Of a DNA stretch of 64,000 bases, positions 19,669 to 30,336 are shown one piece after another. Each line of letters starts with the position of its first letter. The stretch's first letter is position 1. Both the position numbers and the translations under genes were made by a program. This DNA is from Aurantiochytrium sp. KH105 (taxonomy: Eukaryota > Sar > Bigyra > Thraustochytrida > Thraustochytriidae). Location of the stretch: the NCBI GenBank assembly GCA_003116975.1, contig BGKB01000141.1:1-64000 (forward strand). The letters are read 5' to 3'. The notes under the pieces are model-generated. The model saw only the letters and a program-made list of their open reading frames with translations. It ran no database searches and had not been told where the DNA came from.

Positions 19669-21895
19669 CGTTCTGCCTCCCTCTCGTGTCCTCTTTCTGC
19701 GCCTCTTGCCTGTGCGCTCAGGCGCGCCTCGTTCGTGCTTTGCCCGTCGCTCCGCCTTCCTTGCTATGCTGGGTGCGATGCAGCGTGCAACGCAATGCAA
19801 TGCAACTTGAATGCAACTTGAATGCAATACAGTACTGCGCGATGCAATGCGATCTTGTGCAATGTAGTGCAACGCGACGCTCCCTCCAGCAACCCGGCTC
19901 GCCTCGGAGACACCGCCAGACCCGCCACAAGAACCGCGAATGGCCGCGCCGGCGTGGACTTCAACTCAAACCCGGCGGGCGCTTGACCGCGAAAGGCGAG
20001 TGGGCGCCACGCGAGCTCGTCCTCGCGCAACTCTTGTCTTGCCTTGTCTTGTCTTGTCTTGCTCGCTGTTGATGCGACCTCCCGCGCAGCAGCAGACAAG
20101 AAGGAGAGAAGAGGAAGAAGGAGAATGAGGAAGTAAAGAAAAAAAATAAGACCTTGGCTGGCGGCGGCGCATCTACGTCTTGCCCGCACGCGCCTCCGGT
20201 CGGCCGGCCGGCCGGCCAGCGATCCGCGCAGGAGCCGCCCGGGAGAAGCCGGACAAACTCGTGCGCGTTCGCGAGCCTGGCCGCGGCCGCAGGTGCTCGC
20301 TCAGAAATCTCTTTCTCCAGCGAGCCAGCCAGCCGACCGACCAGCCAACAGACCGTCAGCAACAGTCTGCTGGGGAGAACGAGGGACTGGCGAGCAAGTA
20401 ATAATGAGTCGTAATCAAAACGAGCAACCCACGCTCCCCGAACCCCCTTCAGCCGCGGTCATTCGCTGTGGCCCACACCAGTCCCCTCAGATGATCGCCA
20501 CTGGCGCTGCGGGGAATGTAGGCGGGCGTGGTGGCTGGTTGCCGTGGCTGCTACTATTCCTTCTTAGTAATGATGGCAAATTCTGGCTCAAGCGACGCGA
20601 TCGCGATCGTGGCCACCGTCGCCTCTGCCGGCGGCGAGCGAGAGGCTCCCGCGCGAACGCAGGTTGAGATGGTAGCGTGATCGCGTCCGCCTCCGCCGCT
20701 GCCGGCCATAGGGCACGCGACAGCGAGAAAAAGCAGCCGGCCAGCTGCGGCTTGTGCAGGTGCTACCGCTGTCGAGTGAGTTTTCAGCCACCGGCCACGC
20801 GCCAGGGCGGTCGCCGCTTCTGCCTCCGCTCCGATCGAGGGCTAGACAACGTCCTCTGCCACGGGCATTTATCTATCATTGTGGGCAGGAAGGAAACCAG
20901 CCAAGCCATCAAACTCGTCATCGTCGGCGATCCGTCAGAGCCGCCTATTGAAGAAAGGCCAGTGGAGACCCACACCAGGGCGTATTTAGAAAACTTCCGT
21001 TTCCTCTTCGCTTCCCATTCGCGACGCCCCGCTGCGTCGACATGCGAGCGAGCAATGGGTGCTGCGACCGGGAGACGCCCAGCTGTGGAGGCACGAGCTT
21101 TTCCTCTTCGACGCGAGACGGGGAGGGGGGCCACTGATGGGGACTCAAAAGAATTCGAAATCCAGTTTCTGCACAAGAAATCAGTGGGCGAGCGCGCGCG
21201 AGCGACTGCAACGATCGAGCGCGCGAGCGGCCGAGCTTTGCAAGAACAAATCAAGCACCGCCACCTCTTTCACTCGGCGGGCCTGCCGGACGGAGGCCTG
21301 GTCGGCCGGCTCGTGTCGCTCATTCTCGCAGCGAAACCTGCACTGCGCGCGTTGCAGTTGCACACGTTTCTTGTGGCCTCCCCAATTCCCGGGCGATCGA
21401 TCGATCGATCAAGTAAGCCGCCAGGGCACGAGGGACGCCCCAGATTTTCAGCGCGAGCAATTCTGTTGTGTGTAAGAACGAGAGCCCTCGGTTTGCCCCT
21501 TGCTCGCCGTACCTGACAGACAAGCCGGCCCATCACCAGCCTCCTCCCGCGCGGCCCGAGTCTGTGACAAACAACAGACAGCCAGACAGATCCTGGCTTC
21601 TCGCGGGTGCAAACGCCCGCTTGCGGGCGGCCTGGTCTCGGAGTCCGCGAACACGCGACAGCGGCGGCGACCTGCAACGCGTAGCTTGACTCATCGCGCA
21701 TTGACAGCCTTCTTCATACATACTATACATACGAATACGTGCATAGTTCCGTGCGATCCGACCGACCACGGAGTCTCAAGCCACCGTGACCGCGCAGCAA
21801 GCAGTGAGCGCTCTTCGAAGGTCACCAAAGCAAATCGAGACAAGTCCTGCCACTGCTGCCGTCGCCGCTTGTGAAAGGGAAAGGAGGCCAAGACG
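19669..21895. other. 2.2 kb divergent promoter region between nitrite reductase and nitrate reductase
   Basis: No credible gene. It holds a GCAAT-rich cluster (19771-19868), a CTTGT array (about 20029-20062), a GGCC run (about 20198-20218) and a GATC run (about 21398-21416). Because it separates the starts of two enzymes of one pathway, it is the obvious place for shared nitrate-responsive control. Confidence 0.7.
19771..19868. repeat. Irregular GCAAT/TGCAA cluster upstream of nitrite reductase
   Basis: About a dozen GCAAT, GCAAC or TGCAA pentamers lie 100-200 bases upstream of the nitrite reductase ATG, interrupted by unrelated bases, including two copies of the 10-base unit TGCAACTTGA. It is less regular than a young microsatellite. 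Confidence 0.8.
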
Positions 21896-24535
21896 ATGAA
21901 GACGCGCAAGCTCAAGTACGAGGTGGACGAGTCCCTGTACGCAGAGGACGTGGTCCCCGACCCGCGCGACGCCAAGACCCCTGATGCCTGGGTCCCCCGC
22001 CACCCGGAGATGGTGAGACTGACGGGAATCCACCCCTTCAACGCGGAGGCCCCCGCGCAAAAGCTCATGGAGGCTGGCTTCATCACCCCGACGAGCATTC
22101 ACTACACGCGTAACCACGGTCCAGTGCCCAAGCTCGACTGGGACTCGCACAAGCTGGAGATCGTCGCAGATGAGGACGACGTGGCGCGCGGTTTCACGAA
22201 TGTGAGCCTGTCCATGGACGAGCTCATTGCGCTCCCTTCCGTCTCCGTGACGGCCACTCTGACGTGCGCCGGAAATCGTCGCAAGGAGGAGAACCTGACC
22301 GACAAGACGGTGGGCTTTAGCTGGAATACCGGCGCTGTTTCAACTGCACAGTGGCGCGGCGTGCGCATGCGCGACGTTCTGCTCAAACTCTGCAACCTCC
22401 CTTGGCGCTCCGATGAGGACGAAGACGAGGATGACGAGTATCCCCTCGAAGAGCGCTACCTTTGGATGGTCGGTGCTGACGATCTTCCCAAGGGCAACTA
22501 CGGAACGTGCATTCCCCTCGGCCTCGCCATGAACCTAGCGAGTGACGTGATCCTCGCGTTTGAGGTGAACGGCAAGCCTTTGCCCCCTGATCGCGGCTAC
22601 CCCGTGCGCGTGGTTGTTCCCGGCTGGATTGGCGGTCGCATGGTCAAGTGGCTCAAACGCCTTGAGGTCCGAAAGGGTGAGAGCGACAGCTATTATCACT
22701 ACTTTGACAACCGGATTCTCCCGCCTGGCATCACCAAGGAGCTCGCTGACAAGGAAGGCTGGTGGATGCGCAAAGAATATCTCTTTAACGAGCTCAACAT
22801 CAACAGCGCCATCGTCACTCCATTCCACGAGGACACTATGGTGTTGCCCAAGACTCAATCCGAAAACAAACCTGCGCTCACGCTCAAGGGCTATGCGTAC
22901 ACGGGCTCTGGCAAGCGGGTGACTCGCGTGGAGGTCAGCTTTGACTATGGCCACACGTGGAAGCTCGCAGAGCTCCACGTGCAAGAGCGCCCCTCGCGCT
23001 ACGGCATGTACTGGTGCTGGGTTCATTGGTCGTACGAGGCCACGGCCGAAGAGCTGGCAACGCCGCATCGCATGATGCATTGCCGTGCTTGGGACCAATC
23101 GAGCAACACTCAGCCCAACAGACTTACGTGGAATGTCATGGGCATGGGCAACAACTGCATCTTTGGCGTGCGCATCGACCACCGCGTCCGCGATGATGGC
23201 AGCACGGAGTTGTGCTTCGTGCATCCTACGCAGGAGGCCGGCATGTCCACGGTTGGATGGATGACCGCCAACCACCGACCGCCCGCCGCAGTACCACCTG
23301 TCCGGATTCCCGATGCCCCCGGCAGCGACGACACCGAGGGCAGCAGCGTGAGCATGGGCGACGACGATGAGGACCCCGCGCAAATGGACGAGGAAGACCT
23401 GGCTCTCCTCAAGTCGCTCCCTGAGTTCACTCTGGACGAGGTCGCCCGCCACGATACCGAGGAGAGCGCCTGGATCGTTGTGCGCGACAAAGTCTATGAC
23501 TGCACGCCCTTCATGGAGGACCATCCCGGCGGTCCTGCCAGTATCTTGATGGCTGCTGGCGCGGACGCTACGGAAGACGTCGAGGCCATCCACTCGCCCA
23601 AGGCCCTTGGCATGCTCCGTGACTACCTCATTGGCCGCCTCGCCTCGGCGCCGCTCGCCAAGCAGCTCGAGCAGGTCAGCAGCGAGCCCGCGGCGACGCC
23701 GCAGCAGATGCAGAACCAGCCTTGGCTTCAGCCGAAGGCCTGGGTCGACTTCGAGATCGTCAGCAAGGAGGACATCACGAGCAACACGATCCTCTTGCGC
23801 TTTGCTCCCCGGCATCGTGATGAGAAGCGCGAGCGCCCGCTCGGTCTTCCCGTGGGAATGCATGTCATGATCAAATCGAAAATGCCAGACGGCAGTCCCG
23901 TCATTCGCCCGTACACACCAATTGTGCTTGCGGCGCGTAGCGAGGAACGCGATGAGTTCACGATGCTCGTCAAGGTCTACCGTGCCAACGAACACCCCAA
24001 ATTTCCGGAGGGCGGCAAGATGTCCCAGGTCCTTGATTCGCTCTCAGAGGGAAGCTTCGTCCAGGTCAAGGGACCGTGTGGTCACATCCAGTACCCGCGT
24101 GCGGGTCAATTGCGCGTCGGTTCCAAGAACATTGAGATCGACAACCTTGGTTTCATGTGCGGAGGTACGGGCATCACGCCCGCCTTTCGTGTGATTGAAT
24201 CTGGCCTCGCGAATCCTGACGACAAGACTGTATTTTGGCTCATTTATGCCAATAACAGCACGGCCGACATTGCACTTCGTGCTGAGCTTGACGAGATGGC
24301 AGCGGCGCACCCCGATCGTCTTCATGTCTTTTACACGGTTTCCAATCCGCCCGAAGACGAGGTGTGGAAGGGGGGCATCGGTTTCATCAATGAAGACATG
24401 GTGCGCGCCAACATGCCACCGGCAGGTGCGCGCAACTTTGTTGGTCTTTGCGGTCCTCCGCCGATGATCAAGTTTGCTTGCATCCCGAGCCTGGAGAAGA
24501 TCGGCTACGGGACCGACCGCTTCGATTGTTTCTGA
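21896..24535 (+). CDS. Assimilatory nitrate reductase (molybdopterin, cytochrome b5, FAD/NAD(P)H)
   Basis: The protein is 879 residues, ATG at 21896, a usual length for the eukaryotic enzyme. Residues about 60-330 form the molybdopterin domain, with the Mo-ligand Cys124 in TLTCAGNRRKE. A dimerisation domain follows to about 460. An acidic linker leads to cytochrome b5 (about 510-585), with haem ligands His543 in DHPGGPA and His566 in EAIHSPKAL. The FAD-binding part has RPYTP near residue 671, and the NAD(P)H part has CGGTGITPAFRVI near 754-766 and CGPPPMIKFAC near the end. It reduces nitrate to nitrite in the cytosol. The C-terminus (FDCF) has the usual terminal aromatic. Its start is divergent from nitrite reductase. 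Confidence 0.97.
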   Translation: MKTRKLKYEVDESLYAEDVVPDPRDAKTPDAWVPRHPEMVRLTGIHPFNAEAPAQKLMEAGFITPTSIHYTRNHGPVPKLDWDSHKLEIVADEDDVARGFTNVSLSMDELIALPSVSVTATLTCAGNRRKEENLTDKTVGFSWNTGAVSTAQWRGVRMRDVLLKLCNLPWRSDEDEDEDDEYPLEERYLWMVGADDLPKGNYGTCIPLGLAMNLASDVILAFEVNGKPLPPDRGYPVRVVVPGWIGGRMVKWLKRLEVRKGESDSYYHYFDNRILPPGITKELADKEGWWMRKEYLFNELNINSAIVTPFHEDTMVLPKTQSENKPALTLKGYAYTGSGKRVTRVEVSFDYGHTWKLAELHVQERPSRYGMYWCWVHWSYEATAEELATPHRMMHCRAWDQSSNTQPNRLTWNVMGMGNNCIFGVRIDHRVRDDGSTELCFVHPTQEAGMSTVGWMTANHRPPAAVPPVRIPDAPGSDDTEGSSVSMGDDDEDPAQMDEEDLALLKSLPEFTLDEVARHDTEESAWIVVRDKVYDCTPFMEDHPGGPASILMAAGADATEDVEAIHSPKALGMLRDYLIGRLASAPLAKQLEQVSSEPAATPQQMQNQPWLQPKAWVDFEIVSKEDITSNTILLRFAPRHRDEKRERPLGLPVGMHVMIKSKMPDGSPVIRPYTPIVLAARSEERDEFTMLVKVYRANEHPKFPEGGKMSQVLDSLSEGSFVQVKGPCGHIQYPRAGQLRVGSKNIEIDNLGFMCGGTGITPAFRVIESGLANPDDKTVFWLIYANNSTADIALRAELDEMAAAHPDRLHVFYTVSNPPEDEVWKGGIGFINEDMVRANMPPAGARNFVGLCGPPPMIKFACIPSLEKIGYGTDRFDCF

Positions 24536-25075
24536 TTTTCCCGGTTTACCAATGAGAGCCTCGCCCGCGCGGTCCGCGACCATCACAAATTATAAGGGGG
24601 GGCATGCAATACATGCACACAAGATTGCAAATCAAACAAAATATTTTTGTCATGTTTTATCTCGAGTCTCGAAAGAGGAGCAAAAGGAGGAGGAGGGGGG
24701 GGCGTTGCAAAAACACCTACCTCAGCAACAAGAGAAGCAGCGATAGTAGCGACACAGACGTAGTAGTAAAACAGCTCGCGCCCATCTTGAGGTTCTGAGT
24801 GGAAACGGCAAATGCTATGCTTCGCCGTGGTCTCTGCTGCGTTCCTGCTTGATATCGTATCACCCAGCAGATGATTTGAACGTTGGGCCAATTGTGCCTT
24901 CACAGCAGAGGGCATGAATACGGCGAGAAAGATACTGCACTTTGCGGTCTTGGATTCTCGGTTCAGCCTGCGCACCATATCCTGTGGGGCTAAAGACCGC
25001 CGAGTTGCGACCTAAACTGATGAAACCCCGACCAGGCGTGAAGGTGAGATCTGGAGGACAGAGCTTTCGGTCCTC
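24536..25075. other. Convergent intergenic region
   Basis: About 540 bases between nitrate reductase and the membrane-protein gene, without a recognisable gene. It has a short G-rich AGGAGG run near 24675-24705. Confidence 0.7.
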
Positions 25076-27637
25076 TTATGCCATATCTTTGCCGTCTTGG
25101 GCCCAATGATCCGGCTGCTTGTACGCCATGGAGACCATGTGATTCATGTAGCATCTGTAGAGGATGAGAAAGCAAGTAGGGAACGCGAAGAGGAGAAGCG
25201 CATACCATCCGAGCGGCTTTACGATATTGAGCGCATTGCCTCCAAGATCATTTTCGATCGAATCGCTCACCTCAAATGAAACGAAGCAGTACGAACCCAA
25301 GAGCTGGAACATGTAGCACGAGATCGTCATGCAGAGCGCCGAAAAGACGAGCATAAAGCGAAGAAAGTATCCCGAGTGCTCCCACGATGAGATCACCGAA
25401 TACAACTTGTTGCGCCGTTCACTGTTGCGTTCGAGTTTGAGGACCTCTTCGTCAGGCGGGATCTGCATCAGCTCCTCGCGCTTTTCCACAGAGGTCTTCG
25501 CGATAAAGTGCACTGCAATGAGCATGGCTCCAGCTTGCGTGACGACGGCCAAGGCTAGCGTCATGGTGGAGAGACTTGACCAGATGCCGCCCTCGTTGGC
25601 GCGCAACAGCATCGCACCCGCCAGGACGCAGGGCGCAATGAGAAAAATAATGGGCAAAGAGCCAATAAGCATGGAGACAAGCGAGAGGCGCAAAATACCC
25701 GTGGTCACAGAAGTAGGCCAGTCCGGGCCGCCGCAGAGGACCGATACTTTGGGCAAAGTGAGGCCAGGCTTGAGCAAAATCTCCCTGATCGCGCGCATCT
25801 CAATGCTGTTCACGCCCACAAAGCTACGCACCCAGACGCGAGTCGAGGCCAGGTGTTCGCCAAAGTACTTTTGTTGAATGACGATGGCGAGCATCTTGAG
25901 CGAAAAGCAAATGGCCATAGTGAAAGCGATGCCGCCCCAAAAGCCCAATGTAGGCTCCGCGCCCGAAACGAGAATGATGCCGCCAGACACGTAAACGGGC
26001 ACACCTGGAACGGGTGGCAAGAGAAACATGCAAATGCCAACGAGGAAGAAGATGACGGTCGTAATCCCGAAGGAGACCGAGGCGAGCTCGCCATTGAGCC
26101 ATGACAGAAAGAGCGTGGTGAGGCGCGTGACGCCGACGGAAAAGAGAAAAAAGAGGACGCCCAGCCAAAGGACCTTGATCAAGACACTGGACCAATTCCA
26201 TGCGCGGACCGACTGAAACATCTCGTGCGCATTCGCGGTGATCATGTATGAGCGGTGCTCCGGCTCGAGCGGCTTGGTGCAAGACCACATTTTGCGGTTT
26301 GCCTGGGTGAATACGCTGAGCACGAGGTACAAGAGAAAGACTGGGGAGATGAGCATGAGCATCATGGCTTTGACCCAGTCGGAGCTGGCGAACTCGAGAA
26401 GACGGTTTCCGAGCGGCGTCTGCATCAGATTTTGCGTGACTTTTGCCCAGCCAAAGACGGCAACAACAACAATGGCCGCAATGACGAGTGCAAGAAAGCC
26501 CAGGGCGAGCACCATGTTGGTAATGGCCATCTCTGCGCCGGCGATTCCGGAGGCCATGTAAATGCCGAGCAGGCCAAGCGAGACAAACATGAGAAAGGCC
26601 TGCGCGAGGGGGTCCATGGACCGCGTATTCGCAGTTGCCGAGCGCGATTGCTCCAGAGCGCGAGCGATAAAGTAGAGCACGCCGGAAAAGGTAAAGGCCC
26701 AAAGGGAGAGGATAAAGGGCAGCAGCCAGAGCACGAATGCACTAGTGCATCCCGCCACGATAGCATCAGCCTCGGCGTAGGCCTCGGTGCTCAAGGAGCT
26801 AATGACCTCGTCGGTCAGTTCGTCCAGGGTAATCGTCGACGTGGAGTTCTCGAGGGAGCACTCCATGCGTTTGTAAAAGTCCACGCGCGTTTTCAAGTCC
26901 CACCAGTTGTCCTCGACGATGATCCAACTGAGCCACAGACCGAGCGCAAGCGCAAAGACAAGCCAAAGACCGGCGCACAGAGCGTTGAGAAGGTGCACAG
27001 CGTCCATGCGCGTAAAGATGGTGACCTTGAGACTGAGAAAGAGAAAGGGGGCGCCAAAGAGGAAGACGGCGATGGGGGCCACGACGTAGTCGCGCGTGGC
27101 CAGCAGCATGGCGGTCGAGAAGCCTAGCACCGTTCCCGCGACGAGCAGAATGCCGAGGTACATCCAGGGTCCCCTCCAGAACCGCACGTCGAAAATATAG
27201 AGAAAGGTGGCGGCGGCGAGCGAGCCCAAGAACACATAAGGAAAGAGGTTGTACACGCTGCTGAGCCCGACATAGATGGTTTCTCCGAGGCAGTACGGGA
27301 GTCCGCTAAAGAGGAAGAGGAAGAGGAGTGCGGTGGCGATGACCAGGAGCACGATGAAGACCTGCTGGGGAAGCGTTGCCTCTTCGCCTTTTTCCAGGAT
27401 GATGGACCCCTGGCGCTCGAGCGCGCTGTTGATGGACCTGACCGAGGCCCTCTTGTCCACGAGGTCTTCCTCCGCGAGGCCGACCTGTCGCGCACTGGCG
27501 CCCATGGTCGCGGTCTTCTCGTCGCTTCGCGTCTCCACGAAGCTGGTGCTCCCGCTCTGCGACGAGTCCGCGCCCACGCTCTCGTCGCTGCCGGGCCTGC
27601 GCGCCCGATCCGAGTCTGCGTCGGCGGCGAGGGACAT
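25076..27637 (-). CDS. Large multipass membrane protein, possibly distantly VTT/DedA-like
   Basis: The protein is 853 residues, ATG at 27637. A hydrophilic, Ser/Asp-rich N-terminus of about 85 residues precedes roughly 15 predicted membrane segments running to near residue 830, with a hydrophilic loop near residues 730-755. In the middle (about 540-570), LPPVPGVPVYVSGGIILVSG resembles the conserved Pro/Gly re-entrant stretch of VTT (SNARE-associated Golgi, DedA) proteins such as TMEM41 and VMP1. That would imply a role in lipid scrambling or vesicle traffic, but the match is one motif and the protein is much longer than a standard VTT protein. I do not recognise the rest. It lies next to nitrate reductase, but nothing in its sequence ties it to nitrate use. 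Confidence 0.85.
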   Translation of the reverse strand: MSLAADADSDRARRPGSDESVGADSSQSGSTSFVETRSDEKTATMGASARQVGLAEEDLVDKRASVRSINSALERQGSIILEKGEEATLPQQVFIVLLVIATALLFLFLFSGLPYCLGETIYVGLSSVYNLFPYVFLGSLAAATFLYIFDVRFWRGPWMYLGILLVAGTVLGFSTAMLLATRDYVVAPIAVFLFGAPFLFLSLKVTIFTRMDAVHLLNALCAGLWLVFALALGLWLSWIIVEDNWWDLKTRVDFYKRMECSLENSTSTITLDELTDEVISSLSTEAYAEADAIVAGCTSAFVLWLLPFILSLWAFTFSGVLYFIARALEQSRSATANTRSMDPLAQAFLMFVSLGLLGIYMASGIAGAEMAITNMVLALGFLALVIAAIVVVAVFGWAKVTQNLMQTPLGNRLLEFASSDWVKAMMLMLISPVFLLYLVLSVFTQANRKMWSCTKPLEPEHRSYMITANAHEMFQSVRAWNWSSVLIKVLWLGVLFFLFSVGVTRLTTLFLSWLNGELASVSFGITTVIFFLVGICMFLLPPVPGVPVYVSGGIILVSGAEPTLGFWGGIAFTMAICFSLKMLAIVIQQKYFGEHLASTRVWVRSFVGVNSIEMRAIREILLKPGLTLPKVSVLCGGPDWPTSVTTGILRLSLVSMLIGSLPIIFLIAPCVLAGAMLLRANEGGIWSSLSTMTLALAVVTQAGAMLIAVHFIAKTSVEKREELMQIPPDEEVLKLERNSERRNKLYSVISSWEHSGYFLRFMLVFSALCMTISCYMFQLLGSYCFVSFEVSDSIENDLGGNALNIVKPLGWYALLLFAFPTCFLILYRCYMNHMVSMAYKQPDHWAQDGKDMA

Positions 27638-28995
27638 GCGTCTGTCTCTCTCTTACCCGCTGGCCGCCTGCTGGCCGCCGCGGCTATTCGCAGCGCGTGT
27701 TCGTGCACGCACAGAAGTATAGTAACAAGGGAAAAGGAAAGTCAGCCAGTCGGGCAAGAGGAAGTCGAGCGGCGGCCTCGAGCGCACACCCCTCCCGCGG
27801 TTAGGACTCCTAGCCGGCAAGCAGCCCTTGCCTTTTTTTATTATTACCTTCTCGTCCCCTTTCGCTGCCCGGTCGCCGCGTCGCAGCCAGGGCCGCGGCT
27901 GGCCGGCTGGCGTGCTGGTGGCCTGGAAGCGTCAGTCAGAAAGGAAGGAAGGCAGTCGCGTCCGTGGCTGGCTTGGCCTGGCTTGGCTTGGCTTGGCTTG
28001 TCTTGTCTTGGCTTGGCGTGGCTCAGACGAACAGCCAGCGTGCGGGACCTCGCTGGCAGACTAACCGACCTTGGCCGGCACGGAGTAGAGTCCCCGACCT
28101 CGAGAGCGTGCGTGGAGCAGCGCAGCCGAGAAGAAGCGGGTGCAGAGCACGAAAGGGACTGAGCGAGCGAGCGATTGAGCGAGTGAGCGGTTGTTTGGTT
28201 TGTGCGGACAGACAGAGAGACAGACAGGCAGAGAGACAGACAGACCAGACAGAGAGCCTACACTGCAAGGTGCGCGAGAGATGATCGGCGAAAATGCTCA
28301 AGAGATGAAATGATCTTTGCGATCAGAGTTTTTCTTCGTGATGGACCCGTACGACGAGTGGATTTCGAGAATCGCGTGCACGGAGGATCGAACGTGGTGG
28401 CTTCGGCGTCGGTGTGCTGCGAAACCTTCACATCGAAAAGCCAAAAATTGTCGCAGGGGATCAGTCAGTTTCAAAGTCAACGTGTGTACCATGTCCCTCG
28501 CTCTGCCCCACTGGACACCCGCTCTCATATTCTGCGCATAGCAAATGAGGTGTATTCGCAGTAGCGCTGCAACAGTAAGGACGACGCCCTACCCGCAGCC
28601 TAGCACCTCACGAGCCAGCGGCGTGTCTGAAGAGTGTGCGCTGGCCGGCAGCGGCTAGCACTAGCACCTCCCTCTCCCACCCTCTAGCCACCGCTAGCAC
28701 TCCGCCGCCCATCTCTAGGACAGGAACGCGTGCGTCCCCCATCCGTTCCTCTTACCTTGCCCAGTGATGAACGCGGCGGAACGTTCTCTCGTTTCAACCA
28801 ACCGCTCAGGGGGACTGAACGCGTCCGTCCTCGCGTTCCAACCCGATGCGTTCTCCTGGTACGCGTTCTCTTCCCGCTGTCACACGTGGCCGGACCGCGT
28901 TGTGCAGTTTGGTGAGTGCGTTGTCCCGAGTCCGAGACGGGAGGCCGCTGCGCTGCGCTTGCTGGGCTGACTTGGCTGATTGACGCCGACGCAAG

Positions 28996-29030
<35 letters not shown>

Positions 29031-29243
29031 CGCGGGCGGGTCAGCGAGACGCCGGCGGGCGCGTGCGCCTGGGCCCGGCCTGCTGCGTGCGTGCGCCTGC
29101 GAGGCGCCTCGGATCGATCGAGCGGTCGACCGCCGCAGGTGCCGCGGGGATGGACGATCGCTATCTGCAGTTAGCTGCTTGCTCGCTGCTCCGGGTCCCA
29201 AGGCTCGCAGCCGCGACGATGATGCGGCTGCGCGGGAGGGGAA

Positions 29244-29299
<56 letters not shown>

Positions 29300-30336
29300 G
29301 AAGCGGAGCGCGCCGCGAGCCTCGACGCGACGCGTGCTGCGCAGAGCGGAGCAGACGGGGTTGGTTGTTTGCTTTTGCGGGCTGCCAAGAAAGAGCGAGT
29401 ATAGAGGCCGGCCGCTGCCGCACGCGGCCACTCGTCGGTCTTTCTTCTCTCGCTTTTATCTCTTCTTTCGCAGTCAATCTAGGTGCTAAAAATTCACACG
29501 CGCCGCTCTGCGTCCGATGCGAGGACGCTCGCGACGAGGCACGCGTACGCCCCGCCCCCCCCCCCCATCCCCTCTTGCACGGCACGTGAGCCAGCCAGAG
29601 ACATGCGCAGAGAGAGATGGCGAGCTCGTCGGATGATCCAACGCTGCGACGGGGTTGATTGATGGACCAGGGCCCAACGCGATGACAGACCGCATCGGCC
29701 ACTTATTTCGTCGGCGACCAAGTATACGTAGACTATACATGCCTCAACCTGGCTAACTGCGATGTCTTGTGTTTGTGACCGACCGGTGACACAAGAACGC
29801 GCAAAAATCAAGCCAGCTGAGCGTGTCCCGGACCGGGACGTCAATTTTTTTCTTCTTTTTTGCCTTTCTGCTTGCTTCTTGTGGGCTACCGTGCTTCTAC
29901 CTGCCTGACGAGGCCGACTCGAAGTCGCAAGGTTGTGATAGGCAAGAGACCAAGGGAAAGAGGAAGACAGAGAAAAAGCCGTCATTGGTCGTCGACGAAT
30001 GACCACTAACCTGTCTCTTCCTTCTCGCTTAATCCGCGAAGACTCTCATGTCAAGACTTCCCTTCGCTATCATTTTGAAATATTAGGCGTGGTGGAGATC
30101 ATGACATCAACAACGAAAGGAAATTAATTTAAAGTTAAGTTTGGCTGGCTCGACATTGCCGACTCAGCTCCATTCTCTTGACAAGGTAATGCATCGACTC
30201 GCGAGATAGATGTCGAGGACCACGACAACCAAGGCTTGGAACTATGTTTGGCTTCACATCAAAAAGAAAAAGAAGAAATTCTAAAAAAGCTTTGGCTCTA
30301 CATTGGCAACTCAAATCAGCACTCCTAGCGGTGCGT
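27638..30336. other. 2.7 kb non-coding region
   Basis: It lies upstream of the membrane-protein gene and downstream of the DnaJ gene, both on the minus strand. Repeats: GGCTT (about 27965-28020), CAGA (about 28206-28253), GGCA (about 28995-29030 and 29245-29297) and a C12 run (about 29555-29566). Open frames here are repeat translations. No RNA gene is recognisable. Confidence 0.65.
29245..29297. repeat. GGCA tetranucleotide microsatellite
   Basis: About 13 perfect copies. A second, shorter array of the same unit lies 215 bases upstream at about 28995-29030. Confidence 0.95.

Noticed and set aside
19669-19872. 68-residue N-terminal extension of nitrite reductase from the ATG at 19872
   Set aside because: The extension is encoded by the GCAAT-rich cluster and Arg/Glu-rich leader. 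The flavin-binding strand begins immediately after the downstream ATG.
28202-28564. 120-codon frame after the CAGA repeat
   Set aside because: Its start is repeat-encoded and the rest has no recognisable similarity. It may be part of a transcript but cannot be supported as a protein.
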